From Hysterangium stoloniferum (taxonomy: Eukaryota; Basidiomycota; Agaricomycetes; Hysterangiales; Hysterangiaceae): DNA of 64,000 nucleotides. Below are positions 1 to 11,496 of this stretch, one piece after another. The notes below the pieces were generated by a model. That model did not search any database and was not told the origin of the DNA. It was given only the letters and a program-made list of their open reading frames with translations. Position 1 is the first letter of the stretch. Each line of letters begins with the position of its first letter. The stretch covers positions 65,001 to 129,000 of the forward strand of contig WHVD01000111.1 in assembly GCA_015178975.1 (NCBI GenBank), given 5' to 3'. The position numbers were made by a program, and so were the translations under genes.

Positions 1-184
1 ATCAAAAGTTTAACCAGACAATACGAGTTATTTTGACGTGGGCGTAAACGGAGTTTGATCCTCACGAAAACATATGTCAGCTTTGGGGCCGAGGGTTTCC
101 GAAGTGGTGACTTGAACAGTAACTTGAATCGTTGATAAGTGGCGATAACCTCGGGACTGATAGGGTTGCGACATGGTCGTAACA
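1..184. mobile_element. End of an LTR (same family as the solo LTR at 47484-48205)
   Basis: This stretch closely matches the last 185 bp of the solo LTR at 48021-48205, in the same orientation, and ends in the same CGTAACA terminus. The rest of the LTR lies left of the window, so its target duplication cannot be tested. Immediately after it begins the repeat also found at 27859, so this LTR was inserted at or near the left end of that repeat. It is a fossil LTR of unassigned superfamily; the neighbouring internal region is not visible. Confidence 0.8.
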
Positions 185-1267
185 GAGAATAGGGGCTGGA
201 GGCTGGAAGCTGAATATATGTGCAGTAACTTGGCAGAGACTTGATATAAGAGCTTCGGATTCTTGTATGCTTATTTGTAACTATTAATAGTTATTTAACA
301 AGGTGTTAAATAATTTATTAATAGAGAAAATAATATGTATTGGATTATCTGAGTGCTTGTACTTGATTAATTCAATAAACTTAGGGCTGGGCCTTGAGTA
401 ATCTAGTATTGGCAGGGATTTCAGTAAGGATACTTATTAGGTTTATTATGTAATTAATAAGCCTAAAGGGTAGCTGTGAGGCTGGGGGAACTTAGATGAT
501 TAGCTAAGTTCAAGAGTTGCTGACAAAGATTCAAGATGCTGCAAGTGTAGGTGCTTGCAGTGAGTGTATCAGACTAAGGCTATTATTGTCCTTAGGATGA
601 TGAGGTAAGCTTCTGTGCTGTACTGTAAAATATGTGTGAGATAGATGATTTTATTGGAAACTTGGCCCTCCTTATATACATTTTGATAACTAAATGATTA
701 GCTAATTATTTAGTTTATGGGGTCACTAGTTAGATCATAATGACCTCATATTCTACTCATTATTTACCCTTTATGATTCCCCTCTCTGAGACAAGGGTTC
801 TAACCTCTTGCTTGAACATGAAGGTTCAAGGCCGCGGTCCCGGGATGGAAGAAAACGATGAGTCGGCAGAATCAATTAATGACTCGGTAGTCACATCCGT
901 GACTTGTGTGACATCCCGACACTGGAGGCTTATCTAATACGTCATGTGACTAGTGTTACAGTCACTCGTGTGACTCTATGAGCCGGATTAGGTAATGTGT
1001 CATGTGACGCCCAAATGCACACATACAAGCAAGGCAATGTGCCGGGCAGTAAATAAAATAGAAATAATTAATTAAAAATTATAATAATTTAATTAAGCAA
1101 TAATAGCATAATATGTGTCCATATATGCTATTATTTATGCAAAGTTAAAAGGAATAAGGCCTATTTTTCACAATAAATATAGTAAAAATACAATAAAAAT
1201 TCGAGAAAATATTAAATAATTCAAAGAAAATTAAGAGAACATTATGAGATAATGCTGATACCTCACA
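185..1267. repeat. Long dispersed repeat, copy 1 (LTR-like)
   Basis: About 1.08 kb that is repeated in direct orientation at 27859-28868 with many small differences. The shared block starts at GAGAATAGGGG and ends at CCTCACA in both copies. It is AT-rich, holds a TATA-like stretch (CCTTATATACA near 670), and no long reading frame. The TG...CA-like ends seen in copy 2 would suit an LTR, but no target duplication was found around copy 2, so the LTR reading is an inference. An LTR of another family abuts its left end. Confidence 0.75.
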
Positions 1268-1417
1268 CTAGCCCATATCAGCAGATACCAAGATACCCTC
1301 CCAGCACATTTTCTATTCAGTGTCTTCACTATGATCAATGCTTTCACACTGATGGAGTTTGTACATAATTTTTTCCCTCATTAAGCCATGTTGTATTCTT
1401 CCTATCCACAAATGTTA

Positions 1418-1671
1418 GATATAGTGACTCTCACAAAGTATCCAATGTTTTGTAGTTTCAGCTTATATACCTTATACCTCAGTAGATAAATAATAAAAAT
1501 TACCAAAATATTTGTTAATATGCTCTAACATGTATAGTTTGATATGACATAAGCATATTATGTGATCTCCATATATGGTAACAATATGAATATTTTAATA
1601 GAGAAGGTTCATTGGATATCTTTTGTTGCTAACAAGTTAGGTAGAAAATTACTTGTATTTAGCACTCGGTA
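1418..1671. mobile_element. Tc1/mariner-like terminal remnant
   Basis: The segment starts at a TA followed by AGTGACTCTCACAAAGTAT, and a diverged second version of the same end follows at 1670 (TACAGTGACTCAAAAAAC). Flanking sequences also resemble each other (1430-1600 against 1680-1860). This looks like two Tc1-type ends lying in tandem or nested. There is no coding potential in this piece. The assignment rests on the neighbouring transposase relic. Confidence 0.45.
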
Positions 1672-2345
1672 CAGTGACTCAAAAAACCCTTCATATGTTT
1701 TGTACTTATATCCCTGATACCTCAAAGAATAAAAATACAAAAATATCAAGAATATTTGTGAATATACTCTATTATATCTTGATTATGGAAGTATGGTGCC
1801 ATTACATAAGCTCCAAGTATGGAAATATTACAAATATTTATATACAAGAGACTCATGGGAAGGGTTTTTTTGCTAACCACTCTGACCCACAAAACTACTC
1901 ATATTCAGTACTTGGTATAGCCACCCTTTGCCTTCAACACAGCTGCAACCCTCCTAGGGATACTCTCAATCAAATTCTGACACCTCTGTATCAATCTCAT
2001 TCCACTCCTCCTCCATCCTCTCCCACAACTCTAATATCCCTTAGCCTCCTCCACAAGTGTTCAATGGGGTTGAGGTCTGGAGACTGCTGGTCATAGGAGG
2101 ACATTGAAATCATTATCTTGAAACCAAGTCTGGGCCTTCTTGCAGGTGTGTTCAAGGTCATGATCTTGCTGAAAGATGACCTCACCCATATACATATTTT
2201 CCATAATAGATGAGGCTGGCTTGAAGGTCCCCTCTATAATTTTGAGATGAAGGTCCCTATCCATCCTCTCATCTATCTTGAAAGAATACCCAGGTCCTTC
2301 TCACAGCATGTAGCCCCAATATATTATCTTTTGATTATCCAATGA
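1672..2345 (-). pseudogene. Tc1/mariner transposase relic
   Basis: Read on the minus strand from about 2340 to 1905 the sequence encodes pieces of a Tc1-type DDE transposase. The block around the second catalytic Asp is seen as QQDHDLEHTCKKAQTWFQDN, followed in another frame by the hallmark QQSPDLNPIEHLWRRLRD, which carries the last catalytic region, and a C-terminus ending GGYTKY. At least two frame changes or stops separate these blocks and the N-terminal DNA-binding half is missing, so it is dead. A CAGTGACTC-type terminal repeat next to a TA at 1670 probably marks the 3' end of the element. In life the protein would cut and paste its element at TA sites. Confidence 0.8.
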
Positions 2346-2641
2346 TGGGGGTGTGACATTGGATGTTTATTCCGAAGTAATACATATGTATTTAGAGGTG
2401 CCAATGATATACATGTGCATGGAATGGACTATCTAAAGGTATCTATTTTTAAAAGTATTAGTGTTTCAAACTACTAATTTTTTTTATTGTTTACTCATGT
2501 CTAGAAAGATTCTTTAGTTTGTATTGTATGAGAGAGTTTAAAACTTTTTGAAAGTTTTAAAAACAAAATTATGTTTGAATCACATCCCAGATGTTTAAAT
2601 GACTTTTAGCATATATTAGAATTTTTTATACTTGATAATTT

Positions 2642-3262
2642 TCAGATATCAGAAGATCACAGATCCAACACTCCAGCATATGCCTTGGGGGATGTGAGGA
2701 GAAACCTGGTGAATACTGAATCCTCCATTGGGGATGAATATAAGGATGCAATTGGATATTTCACAGACTTGCTACAGGTGGATCGTGATCCACCTGGGAG
2801 TATTTGGAATCTGTGCCCATGGCCTTTGTTGGAAAAATTGACCTCTCAAGATCTCATCTTTGAATTGGTGAACAATGAGCCTTACTACTTCCTCAATGAC
2901 AGTGTACATGGTATGTGGCAAATCATGACACAAGATGCAGCATCAGCACTACAGTGTCTTCGAGTGTGCAAATATCGTTGAGAGAATCTAGCACACTATC
3001 TCCTCGATAGAGGCATTCCATTCACTACTCGGATCCCTTCTTCTATCCCTTTCAATCCCCCTTATCCCTCAGGCCCACCTCCACCTGGCATTCATAGTAT
3101 TGGACTTGGGTGTTGTGACATGTAATACAAACCCGATGCAGTAGATTACATGGTGTACCGACAACAGCAAGACATGTTCTTCCATCACCCTTGTGTGTAC
3201 ATGCTGTTCTCAGAGGTGGTATCGTATGGTGTCTTGCAATGCAGAGTATATCTCTTTTTCTT
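2642..3262 (+). pseudogene. Decayed Agaricomycete gene of unknown function
   Basis: An open stretch at 2685-2981 (98 aa) continues past a stop into further readable sequence up to about 3260. The later part has a pattern (GIHSIGLG... then DYMVYRQQQDMFFHHP) that I recall from uncharacterised multicopy Agaricomycete proteins with a G-L-G-Y-R...DY..Y...R..F signature. Two or more stops interrupt the reading, so I treat it as a pseudogene. The function of that family is not known to me. It lies between a Tc1 relic and a minisatellite, a setting typical of dead sequence. Confidence 0.4.
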
Positions 3263-3308
3263 TTACTACTTATACCTATCCGCTGGTGAGGTGGGGGTCC
3301 ACATTTTT

Positions 3309-3440
3309 CGTAGAAGACTCCAACGTTTTCGTACGAGACTCCCACACCTTTTGTAGCAGACTCCCATGTTTCTGTAGAAGACTCCAACAATTTTGTAGAA
3401 GACTCCACAGTTTTCGTAGAAAGGTCCACCTTAGCCGGAA
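3309..3440. repeat. 21-bp minisatellite (about six units)
   Basis: Six imperfect tandem units of about 21 bp with the core GTAGAAGACTCCAACNTTTTC. A related scrap (GGACTCTTCTACAAAAAAGG) reappears near 4123. On the minus strand the array is open and would encode a short Ser/Glu/Thr-rich repeat, but there is no other sign of a gene. Confidence 0.75.
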
Positions 3441-3450
3441 AGAAGGCTGG

Positions 3451-3930
3451 TGTCACGAATCAGATTTTACTCAATAAAGTCGAATAAACAATCGAAGAAT
3501 ATTCAACAATATTGAATAAAGATGCCTCATTCGATGAAGTATTAATTCATCCTGTTGATAAAGCATGAGGCAAAGATAGGACACAAGAGGCTCACGAATA
3601 AATAAGTCAAAGAAGGACTCAGAAAAGTTCGATGATTATGCAATACAGTAATAATATAATATAATACAGGTTTTCTGACTGACTTCCTTCATTCCTATCA
3701 TTGCCCTTATATACTATATATCATTTACCTATGATGATAATATGATATCAAAGTGAAATCATCAATGACATCAACCTGAGACAAGTTGAAGATATTCGAG
3801 ATTGTCGAAGATATTGTCGAAGAATAGTTGAATCGGAAGTCGAGTCGGAAATTGAGTCGGAATGTCGAAGGAATGTCAAAGAAATATTAAATTGAATATT
3901 ATCGAAATTTGAGTTTGTACGTTTGTGACA
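3451..3930. mobile_element. Solo LTR, 480 bp, TSD GCTGG
   Basis: The element begins TGTCACGAAT and ends TTTGTGACA, giving perfect 6-bp inverted ends (TGTCAC/GTGACA). It is flanked by the 5-bp direct repeat GCTGG at 3446-3450 and 3931-3935. It holds repeated TCGAAGA-type words and no coding frame. These are the hallmarks of a solo LTR left by LTR-LTR recombination. The intact target duplication suggests modest age. The family is not identified. Confidence 0.9.
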
Positions 3931-4065
3931 GCTGGCAGTTTAGTGAGGGCAGAGACGTCTGGCCATTTAGACGTGGCAGCCCCCACATACATCCACAATA
4001 CCAACATAGGCACACAACTTTAACCGCCTGTCTCTTTTTTTTACCCCGCAAAAATATTACGACTT

Positions 4066-4192
4066 AGTGAAATAAAAAAAATAAAAAATAAAAAATAAAA
4101 ATAAAAACCCTTTGGACTCTTTGGACTCTTCTACAAAAAAGGTGGACCCTCCACCTCAGGGGAGAATGGGGTAAAAAGTAGTAGTAGTAGTA
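4066..4192. repeat. Simple repeats: (AAAAAT)n and (GTA)5
   Basis: A run of A-rich AAATAAAAAT words at about 4069-4107 and five GTA triplets at 4178-4192. Nothing else is visible between the solo LTR and the GC-rich block that follows. Confidence 0.8.
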
Positions 4193-4221
4193 AAAAAAAA
4201 AAGTATGCATTACCACTGTTC

Positions 4222-5302
4222 TTATTTCTTACATCCGTCACCCTCGTCTTCCCAGACGCGGACGCCAATAGACCCCTTCTCCCCAACTACCTTCATTCTC
4301 CCACCCACTCTCCCACTCTCCCACCTGCATTTCTTCCTCACAGGCCCTCCAACCACAGTAACCTCAGCCTCGCGTTTCCCACCCCCTGTCGCTGACACAA
4401 CCACACGTTTCTTGTCAACCTCTTGGTCTCGGCCTTGATCTATATCCCAGGCAGGATCCAATCCATGGTCATCACCGTCCCCGCGTAAATTCTACTTGTA
4501 CTTGTCCTTATGCTTTAGCAGCGCAATGGGATAATGCCCCGCCACAAGCCCAGGCTGTGAATGATTCAAGGAAAGCAACCATGACCGGGGATCCCCTGGT
4601 GGAGCGCATCCCGAGGAATATACTATAAAACAGGAAAGAAGAGTAGTCGGCATTAAGACTTGAAACGAAAATAAAAAAATAAAACAATGTGACAGAGGTA
4701 CACGTACCCATGCATGCACATCCTCAACATCTCCTGAGCCCCCGTCTTTCCACCACTCTCATCACCATCATGCCACTCCCACCCCAACATCACCTCCTCG
4801 CGTCCCTCAACCCAAATATGCCCAGCGAGTCACCCGCGTTCCGTTCAGCTAAGGACCCGTTTTCGGCGTAAAACTTTGCACGTTGACGATAGACCACATC
4901 GGACGCGCGGCCGTGGCTGCCGTGCGACTCGAACCATCGAGGCAACTCGAGATCATCCTACTGTTCTTCCCCAACCCCGCCGTTCTCCTCCAGCTGCTGA
5001 TCAGACCCATAACCAGAACCGGAACCGCCAGAACACAAAATAGGCCACATAATCGCATTAGTATTCGAGCTTCTCATCGGCATCGTAGACCTTGTCACAT
5101 TGACCAAACTCCTCCCTCTCCTCGTTATCGATTCATCGTCATCATCCGCCTTTCACATCACCACCATCACGAGCATCCTTATCCAATTCCGCATCCGCCT
5201 CCAAACCGGGCCCCGGCGACGGCGACCTCGATCCACTTCCGTCCCCTGACACCCAACGAAATCGCCATATGGTCCCGTTTTAATATAGGATCAATAGCCT
5301 AG
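4222..5302 (-). other. GC-rich coding-like block, gene structure unresolved
   Basis: This block is clearly richer in GC than its surroundings and has open stretches on both strands. On the minus strand there is a well-formed candidate intron (about 4623-4707; GTACGTG donor, TTTTATAG acceptor), after which a frame runs with only one stop through a charged tail ending at 4222. Upstream, 4849-5058 encodes a short hydrophobic segment. On the plus strand 4883-5302 is also open (139 aa). I recognise no domain and cannot choose a strand with confidence. It may be a host gene or a fragment of one. Confidence 0.25.
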
Positions 5303-5439
5303 TGCGCGACGGAATGACAACCCCGGACGATAGTACGTTTTAGGTTGTTCTGTGAGTCGGATTCATGCTGTGATGCCTGTCACAACCTACCAGATCCAGT
5401 CAACAGGTAGCGATCCCATGTACATCAAGAGTCCTCATA

Positions 5440-7045
5440 TATCATTTCATATATTAGTCACAAACTACTTGAAACCGCACAATTTTCGCCTCACCTTCCC
5501 CAGCTTCAATCTCAGGGTGCCAGAAGCAAAATTCGCTCACGTACAGGGGTCACCGCTCTCCATGTCTTCCGTCTGTGCCCCGACTCCTTGCAAACCATTA
5601 TACTTCATGCGTGATGCGTTTCCAGACAAATTTCAAACCGCCATTGCCCGTGCCATTCCTCACATTGTCATTCTTTTCAAACATTCTCATCTCCCCGGTA
5701 GATATAATGCAGTACCGGTACAGGCCAAGCTTTCAGAATGTCCTCAGGCCTCTCTAAATAGGGTTCCAAGTCAGCTGACAATCGATCATAGCCGAGTTCT
5801 GACCTGCCATTTCAGATCCCATTCCCGACATTCTTGCAACTTTGAACGACTCGGACCCCCTTGTTACATCAAATGGTGTTCCAGCTCTCGCCAAGCTTTT
5901 AGAGCAATGTGCCGAATCCAGTTGTCATTTAACCACAGCCCAATTTCGCCCCGCCATTACCAGTGCCATTCCCAACATTCTTGCTCTTTTAAAGCACTGG
6001 CACCAGTCGGATCGATTCAACAGAGTATCAGCCCTAGAGAAGCTTTCAGAGCAAGGTCCAGTGCCTTTAAATCGGATCGGATGCATGCTGACCTTTCACA
6101 TAGCCCAATTTCCCTCCGCCATTTTTGATCCCATTCCCGAGATTGCTGTACTTTTGAACGAATCTAGGTCATCTATACCATCAAATGCCGTCTTGGCCCT
6201 CGAAAAGCTTTCAGGAACAAGGTCAGGTGCCCTCATATGCACCGGAACTCCTTTGACATTTGCTCACAGCCCAATTTCCGCCTGCTATTTCGAACCCCAT
6301 TCCTCATATTCTTCCACTTTTCAAGGTCACTCATGACTTTCGTTGTTCTCCGCCCTGGCCAAATTTCAGAGCAACGTGCGGTCGATCAAAATAGGATCGT
6401 AATCTAACTCACATTGAGTACACTTCAATTTCACCCTGCCATTTCGAGTACCATTCCCGACATTGTTACACTTATAAAGCACTCTGACTTCTCCCTGCTT
6501 TCAAATACCACATCTGCCCTCGTCAAGCTTTCAGAACAATGTCCGTTCCATCATAATGTGATAGGAATCCGACTCACATTTCACTCCAGCCCAACTTCCA
6601 GCTCCTGTGGCCCCTGCCATTCCTCATATTATTGCACTTTTCAAAGAGACTGACGACTTTATTCCTTCAAACCCAATATACGCCCTCCCCAAGCTTTCAG
6701 AACAAGGTGCTTTCCATACCAATCAGATGGGAACCCAGCTGACATTTCACCCAGCCCAATTTCAACTTGCCATTGTGCATCATATACCCGACATTGTCAT
6801 ACTTTTGCTACACTCCGGCACTGCCCTCAATTAGATGCTAAATTAGCACTCGAGCTTTCAGAACGTGGTATGGTGCCTGTAATGCGATGGGAACACACCT
6901 GATATTTCATCACAGCTCAATTTTCGCCTCCATTTCTCGTGTCATTCCTGACACTGTGGCACTTTTGAAGCACACTGACGCCACTTGCCCATCAAGTGGA
7001 GTATCCCCTCTCGCCAAGCTTTCAGCACACCCTTTGAGCAAGGAA
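5440..7045 (+). pseudogene. Decayed HEAT/ARM-like repeat gene, about nine 160-bp units
   Basis: The plus strand carries about nine imperfect DNA units of roughly 150-165 bp, starting near 5631, 5800, 5941, 6107, 6271, 6425, 6591, 6757 and 6919. Each encodes a two-helix pattern: an F.PAI...IP.IVALLKHSD helix followed by SNAVSALAKLSEQ and a linker ending LTFH.AQF. This amphipathic pair, about 52 residues long, fits a HEAT/ARM-type solenoid. Units sit in different frames with several stops, so the gene is not translatable as one piece; the longest open pieces are 5352-6128 and 5842-6336. HEAT solenoids bind proteins; the specific partner is unknown. Coding-like sequence may continue to about 7320. 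Confidence 0.6.
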
Positions 7046-7049
7046 CGAT

Positions 7050-7595
7050 GACAAGTGGAGAAGCATAAAATCCAAGTGGACGATGGGATCAGAGTCATGG
7101 CCTTATAGGTCATCATGTCGCCTCTCGCAGTCGAGAGGAGGATAGTGGTCGGAGTAGTCACAACGAAAGCGATGATCGCCATCTCCGTGTTCATCACAGG
7201 TCCCATACCAATCATGGTGAACAAAATCAAGACCATGAACAGCATCAAGTCCCCGACAGGCTACAGCTACCCCCACCAGAAACTGGAAATACTCTATTTC
7301 TTCGCAATTTTCCATTTATCCCAAACTGAACAGCAGTTACAGATACTCTATGCTTTTTCCGAGTTCTCTTATTTCTTTTCACACAAACTACTCACCATAT
7401 TATTCTTCACATTTCACTTCTTTCCCCCTTTGCGATATCTGAGCATCACTGTCGATCCAGAATCTGCGTGTTCACGCGTTCTGCCTTTCCAACTTTCTCG
7501 AACAAAGAAGATGCCGATAAGGCTATCCAACACGCTGGTTTACTGCAAACAGAAACAGGTCGCATTAACGTGTATGATTTACTCTGAACAAACAA
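7050..7595. other. Region without a supported gene
   Basis: Open stretches exist on both strands (7115-7612 plus, 6910-7248 minus). The plus frame could be a tail of the preceding HEAT-like array, but no repeat unit is visible. It ends at the helicase C-terminal part encoded on the other strand. Confidence 0.3.
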
Positions 7596-9552
7596 TTACC
7601 CACCCTTATTGACAGCGCATCTCTCCCAAAAATGCAATAGAACACGAAATACGTTGTGAATCCACTGTCCCTCTTCCACACTCATCAGCCATGCAAAATA
7701 CCGATAACGTTCATCCCCATCTTCCTCAAACCCAATAGGCCCATCCACATCCTCTGGTGAAAATTCCGCCCATACTCCATCCTTCAGTTCCATACATTCA
7801 GCCGTGTATGTCAGCCAAAACATTGGAACAACCAAATCTTCATAACGGCAACTCCTCCTCGCCTGAACCTCTGGGTCTGGATCCCATTTGTGCATCTTCT
7901 GCCCCCACGACATCGGACACCCTAACCAAATACACAGTCCCCGAGGAAACCTAAAATCTTTCTTGATGTCAATTACCTTTCCACAGTAGTTCTTCATTGT
8001 GCATTTCGCTGCTGCGTGGTCCCGGATCAACTCATTCCCCATCAACAAATGAATCATACAGCACTTCCTCATCTTTTCCAGTTCTCCCTTCAACCGTGCC
8101 TCTTCATCCATTTTGAAATCACCAACGCCTTGAGTTTTAGCCCTTTGATTCGCAATTGAACCGCTAGACCAACCCATCCCGCTCACGATTGACCGTCCGC
8201 TTTTTATAGCACTCGACCTGCCTGAAGGCCCAGAGTAGCCCCGGCTCCGTTTCACAGCTCGACCACTACTTTCCAAATCTTCACATGGTCTCTTGTACCC
8301 ACCACTTAAACCACCCGATGACCTTCGACTGCCCAATGAGTCACAACGAACCAATCCAGGTGGTCCCATTGATCCATTAGATATTACCCGTGACTCCCAC
8401 CTGCCATCCCGACGGATCGCTCTAATACACATTCATCAGTACTTAGCAATTCTCAAAACAACCATTTTACATACTGCGGATCCACTCGACATCCTCCCAA
8501 AGCTCCTTTCCCCTGAGTCCCAGTCACCATTTCAGATCTCGATGCTTCAGATAATATCCTTTCTCTCCCATTCACATTACACCTTGAAATCATCGGTTCT
8601 GCAGTCATTGATCCAAATCTACTTCACATTTAATATAAAATCGTTTAATACATATAGAACACTGACCTTGAGACCCTCTCCGAGCCAGGTGAGTCAGTAT
8701 AAGTATACATAACTTCGCCATCTTTAGAAGTCCCACACCCGCTGAAACTCTCTTCAATAACATCCAAAAATCTGAAATAACCACGAGTACCTTGACAATC
8801 CTTCTGAACCAACCATCACATTCCCTCGCGAGCTATTATCTCGCCAATATTCACCCCGCTCGTCTTCCAAATCCCACCCATCACCCCTTCTAACAATCTG
8901 TCAGAATCTAAACTGAAACAACAAATCAGTTCACATACTCTACTATTCCCACATCTCCTTCCGGAACACTAGTAACTGTGAAGTCCCTGTTCGTACAAAG
9001 TCAAAAGTCTACCCAACAAGTACTCAGTGTTCCCACTTACTGCTTCGACTCCCGTCTCGCTACTTTCCTTGCCGCACAAAGATCACAAAATGATGCTAAT
9101 GAACTGCACGTCACTGGTCTCTCATCGTTGTACGCTGTTAATGGAGCCCATCGACACGTTCTTTCCTCCCAGACCGCCATTCTCAACACATTGATCCCCC
9201 GTATATCTTCAGCCTCCTTGACAAACCTAATACTCGGTTCCTCCGTCACATACAAATACGCCACACCCCGTGATCCATCTCTGTTAACCCGGCCTATGTT
9301 TTGAATTAGAGTCATCGCGTCGTACGGTGCCCCAACGTTCATCACCATGTTCAACTCTGCCAGGTAAATCCCAGTACCGCACCCAGTCGTTGCAACCATC
9401 ACTTTGTGCTCACCCGTGACCCAATTCTCGAACACCTTGTCTTTTTCCCGAGTAGTCAGCTCACCGTGGTAGTGCGGAACTGCCACTGCCCTCGCAAGAA
9501 TCTCCACACTTTGCTTCGAGGTTCCAATAACAAGGCAACGTGTTAGGGACAA
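7596..9552 (-). pseudogene. RecQ-like helicase, C-terminal half (copy 1, left piece)
   Basis: Minus-strand exon 9552-9037 encodes the second RecA-like domain of an SF2/RecQ helicase: LVIGTSKQSVEILARAV (motif IV), YHGELTTREKD, the VMVATTGCGTGI stretch (motif V) and MTLIQNIGRVNRDG (motif VI, Q..GR..R). It is followed by a Cys-containing tail (SFCDLCAARK). Plausible short introns lead to a 278-aa C-terminal exon (8432-7596) that is Ser/Arg/Gly-rich at first and then has Cys/Trp motifs. No first RecA domain is present upstream; instead the strand flips at about 9551. Full-length relatives with a zinc-finger N-terminus are the fungal telomere-linked helicases. Here the gene is a fragment. Confidence 0.75.
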
Positions 9553-11000
9553 GGGTATACAAGCAAGGGTTCATGCGCTGATGAAGTCACTCTTACTCTG
9601 CGAGTATCTGGCAGGGAAGCAGACCCATTTTGACTGTCCTCTAACCTCGTTCCTGGTTGTTTTCAACTGGAATTATACTGGATCGTTTAAGCAGCCGAAC
9701 GTGATTACGCAAAGTTTTGCAGCTATTCGTTTCATTGGGAGATGTACAGCTGGGTTTGAATGCATTATTGGAGAAGAGGACAATACGACGAGGACAGGAC
9801 TGTATGGGATACTAGATGCGATGAAGCCGAGATTGTTTGCAGGGAACCGGTCAGCAATGGGGAATCTGTATGGATTGTGGGGTATTATCGGAGCAGCTGC
9901 ATATGATCCTACAGTGATACCCTCATTTGCATTTACAGATCCCGAGAGGCGTCAGTTTATCTTTCGAAACATTTGTAGATGAGTGGATGCTCTGACAGAA
10001 ATGATTCGAGAATTGATGGACACTCTGAAGAGGGAGATCACGGAATTGGGTGCCTTTGCTGGATCTCCATCTTCTCTTCCTGATGTATTTCATGATGATA
10101 CAGCTAACATTAGTCCGGGTTATTCATTCATAATGGAGGAGAAGAACAAGTTTACGATAACTCGGGAGATGCTTATGGATCGGATTCTCAAGAGTGATAA
10201 TTCACAAGTGAGAAAGACATTTGGCGAGGCAGTGGATGGGCAGTCGGTGTGGAATCGGACGGGATGTGATGGATTCCTACAGAGGTGTCAAAAGATCTTG
10301 GAAGATTTGCTGGTGGTTGTTCATTTCACGCATGGGCAGCCAAGTCGTGGAGAAGAGTTGCTTTCGACTACAATCGTCAATATGCCAAACTCACCGAGAA
10401 CGATCGTGGCTTTTGACGGAATGATTATGACGGCAATACGGGCTGACAAGACGGCAGGTATCTCGGGGCGGGGTAAGGTGAAGCCACACTGGATGCCATT
10501 GGAACTTGGGCCGATGTTTGTTTGGTATCTTCTAGTATTGCGGCCTCTTCAGATTATGGTCGCAGAGGAATTCCTAGGGGAAGATATTGCATCACTTTAT
10601 CGTTGCTACTTGTGGACGGGACCTACAGGGAAATGGAGGACAGACTACTTCACACTGTTGATTCGACGATATACTTCAAAAGCTATGGGAACGGAGAATG
10701 CGATGACGTTGAGTAGCTCTCGGCAGGTGTTGTGCGGGCTTTTCTTTCACCATTGCAATGCAGAATTTTGGGAAAGTGATGTGAAGAGCGATGAGGAGCT
10801 GATGATTGAGAGGATTGGTGATATGCAGGCTGGGCATACATCTGCAATAGCGAGAAATCATTATGCGGTAGAATTGCCTCATTTTCAGGAGCTGAAGGAA
10901 AGAGTTTTTAGAGCGGTGTTTGTTGTAAGTATCTGTTTGTTAACGATTGCTATTATTTTGTTAATATTTGAATGACAGTACACTCTAGGTGTATTCTCCC
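9553..11000 (+). pseudogene. RecQ-like helicase, middle region (copy 1, inverted piece)
   Basis: This plus-strand block matches about 50200-48760 of the second helicase copy (minus strand). Frames 9581-9982 (133 aa) and 9983-10975 (330 aa), separated by one stop, encode conserved blocks such as HFTHGQPSRGEELLSTTIVN, RADKTAGISGRGKVKPHW, VLRPLQIMVAEE and MTLSSSRQVLCGLF. An intron (10925-10978, GTAAGT...GACAG) is conserved in position in the other copy. Homology stops near 11000, before the helicase motor domain. Its reading frame in the VLRPLQIMVAEE part is better kept than in the other copy. The piece is oriented head to head with the C-terminal half at 7596-9552. Confidence 0.8.
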
Positions 11001-11496
11001 CCGAGGTGGACCATCCACTTTTCACCTATTGTTTGTTCTATCCCTCTATCTTACTCACTGTGCACCCTCTGTACCTCTCCTTGGATTACTGTTTAACTTG
11101 TTGGGATTTTACTGCAAAGGTGAGTGCACTACATTTCACTATCTCATTAAATACCTTCTATTCTATCATCCTTCTTGTTGCAACTTACTTTCCCATATGT
11201 TACATGGTTTCCATACCCTCATGTATGTCCCATTGAGCTGCTATGCCTCTCTCTATTGAGACTTGTATAAAAACCCTAAACCCTATCACATTCATTCCAA
11301 GAGTAGGGAATAAATATATATGAACTCCATTTATTCTGATGATTACCTGTATCCAATCTCCATTGTTGAAAGCTGGCAGGCCTTGCTGCTTTTGAAGTCT
11401 CAAACATTTCATATTCAAGTAATCCAATGGCTTCTTTGTCAACTTCTATGGCAGGGAATAGTGGTACCTGGCTATACTGTATATACCATGAGTGCT
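11001..11496. other. No supported gene
   Basis: AT-rich sequence with short overlapping open frames on both strands and no recognisable domain. A short CCCTAAACCCTA run at about 11274-11286 is discussed among the rejected items. Confidence 0.4.

Noticed and set aside
185-1267. Calling the 1.1-kb repeat a proven LTR
   Set aside because: No target duplication around copy 2 and no internal region; kept as an LTR-like repeat.
3052-3456. Open minus-strand frame over the 21-bp minisatellite
   Set aside because: The open frame follows from the repeat period (a multiple of three); there is no splice or domain evidence.
7115-7612. 165-aa plus-strand frame
   Set aside because: No domain; its second half looks like translated non-coding sequence and it abuts the helicase piece on the other strand.
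9553-10975. Treating the two plus-strand frames as an independent gene
   Set aside because: Close match to the interior of helicase copy 2, no own start context, and homology ends abruptly; it is a displaced fragment.
11270-11290. Telomere-like CCCTAAACCCTA run
   Set aside because: Just over two units long; chance in AT-rich sequence is likely and there is no array, so it does not show a telomere.
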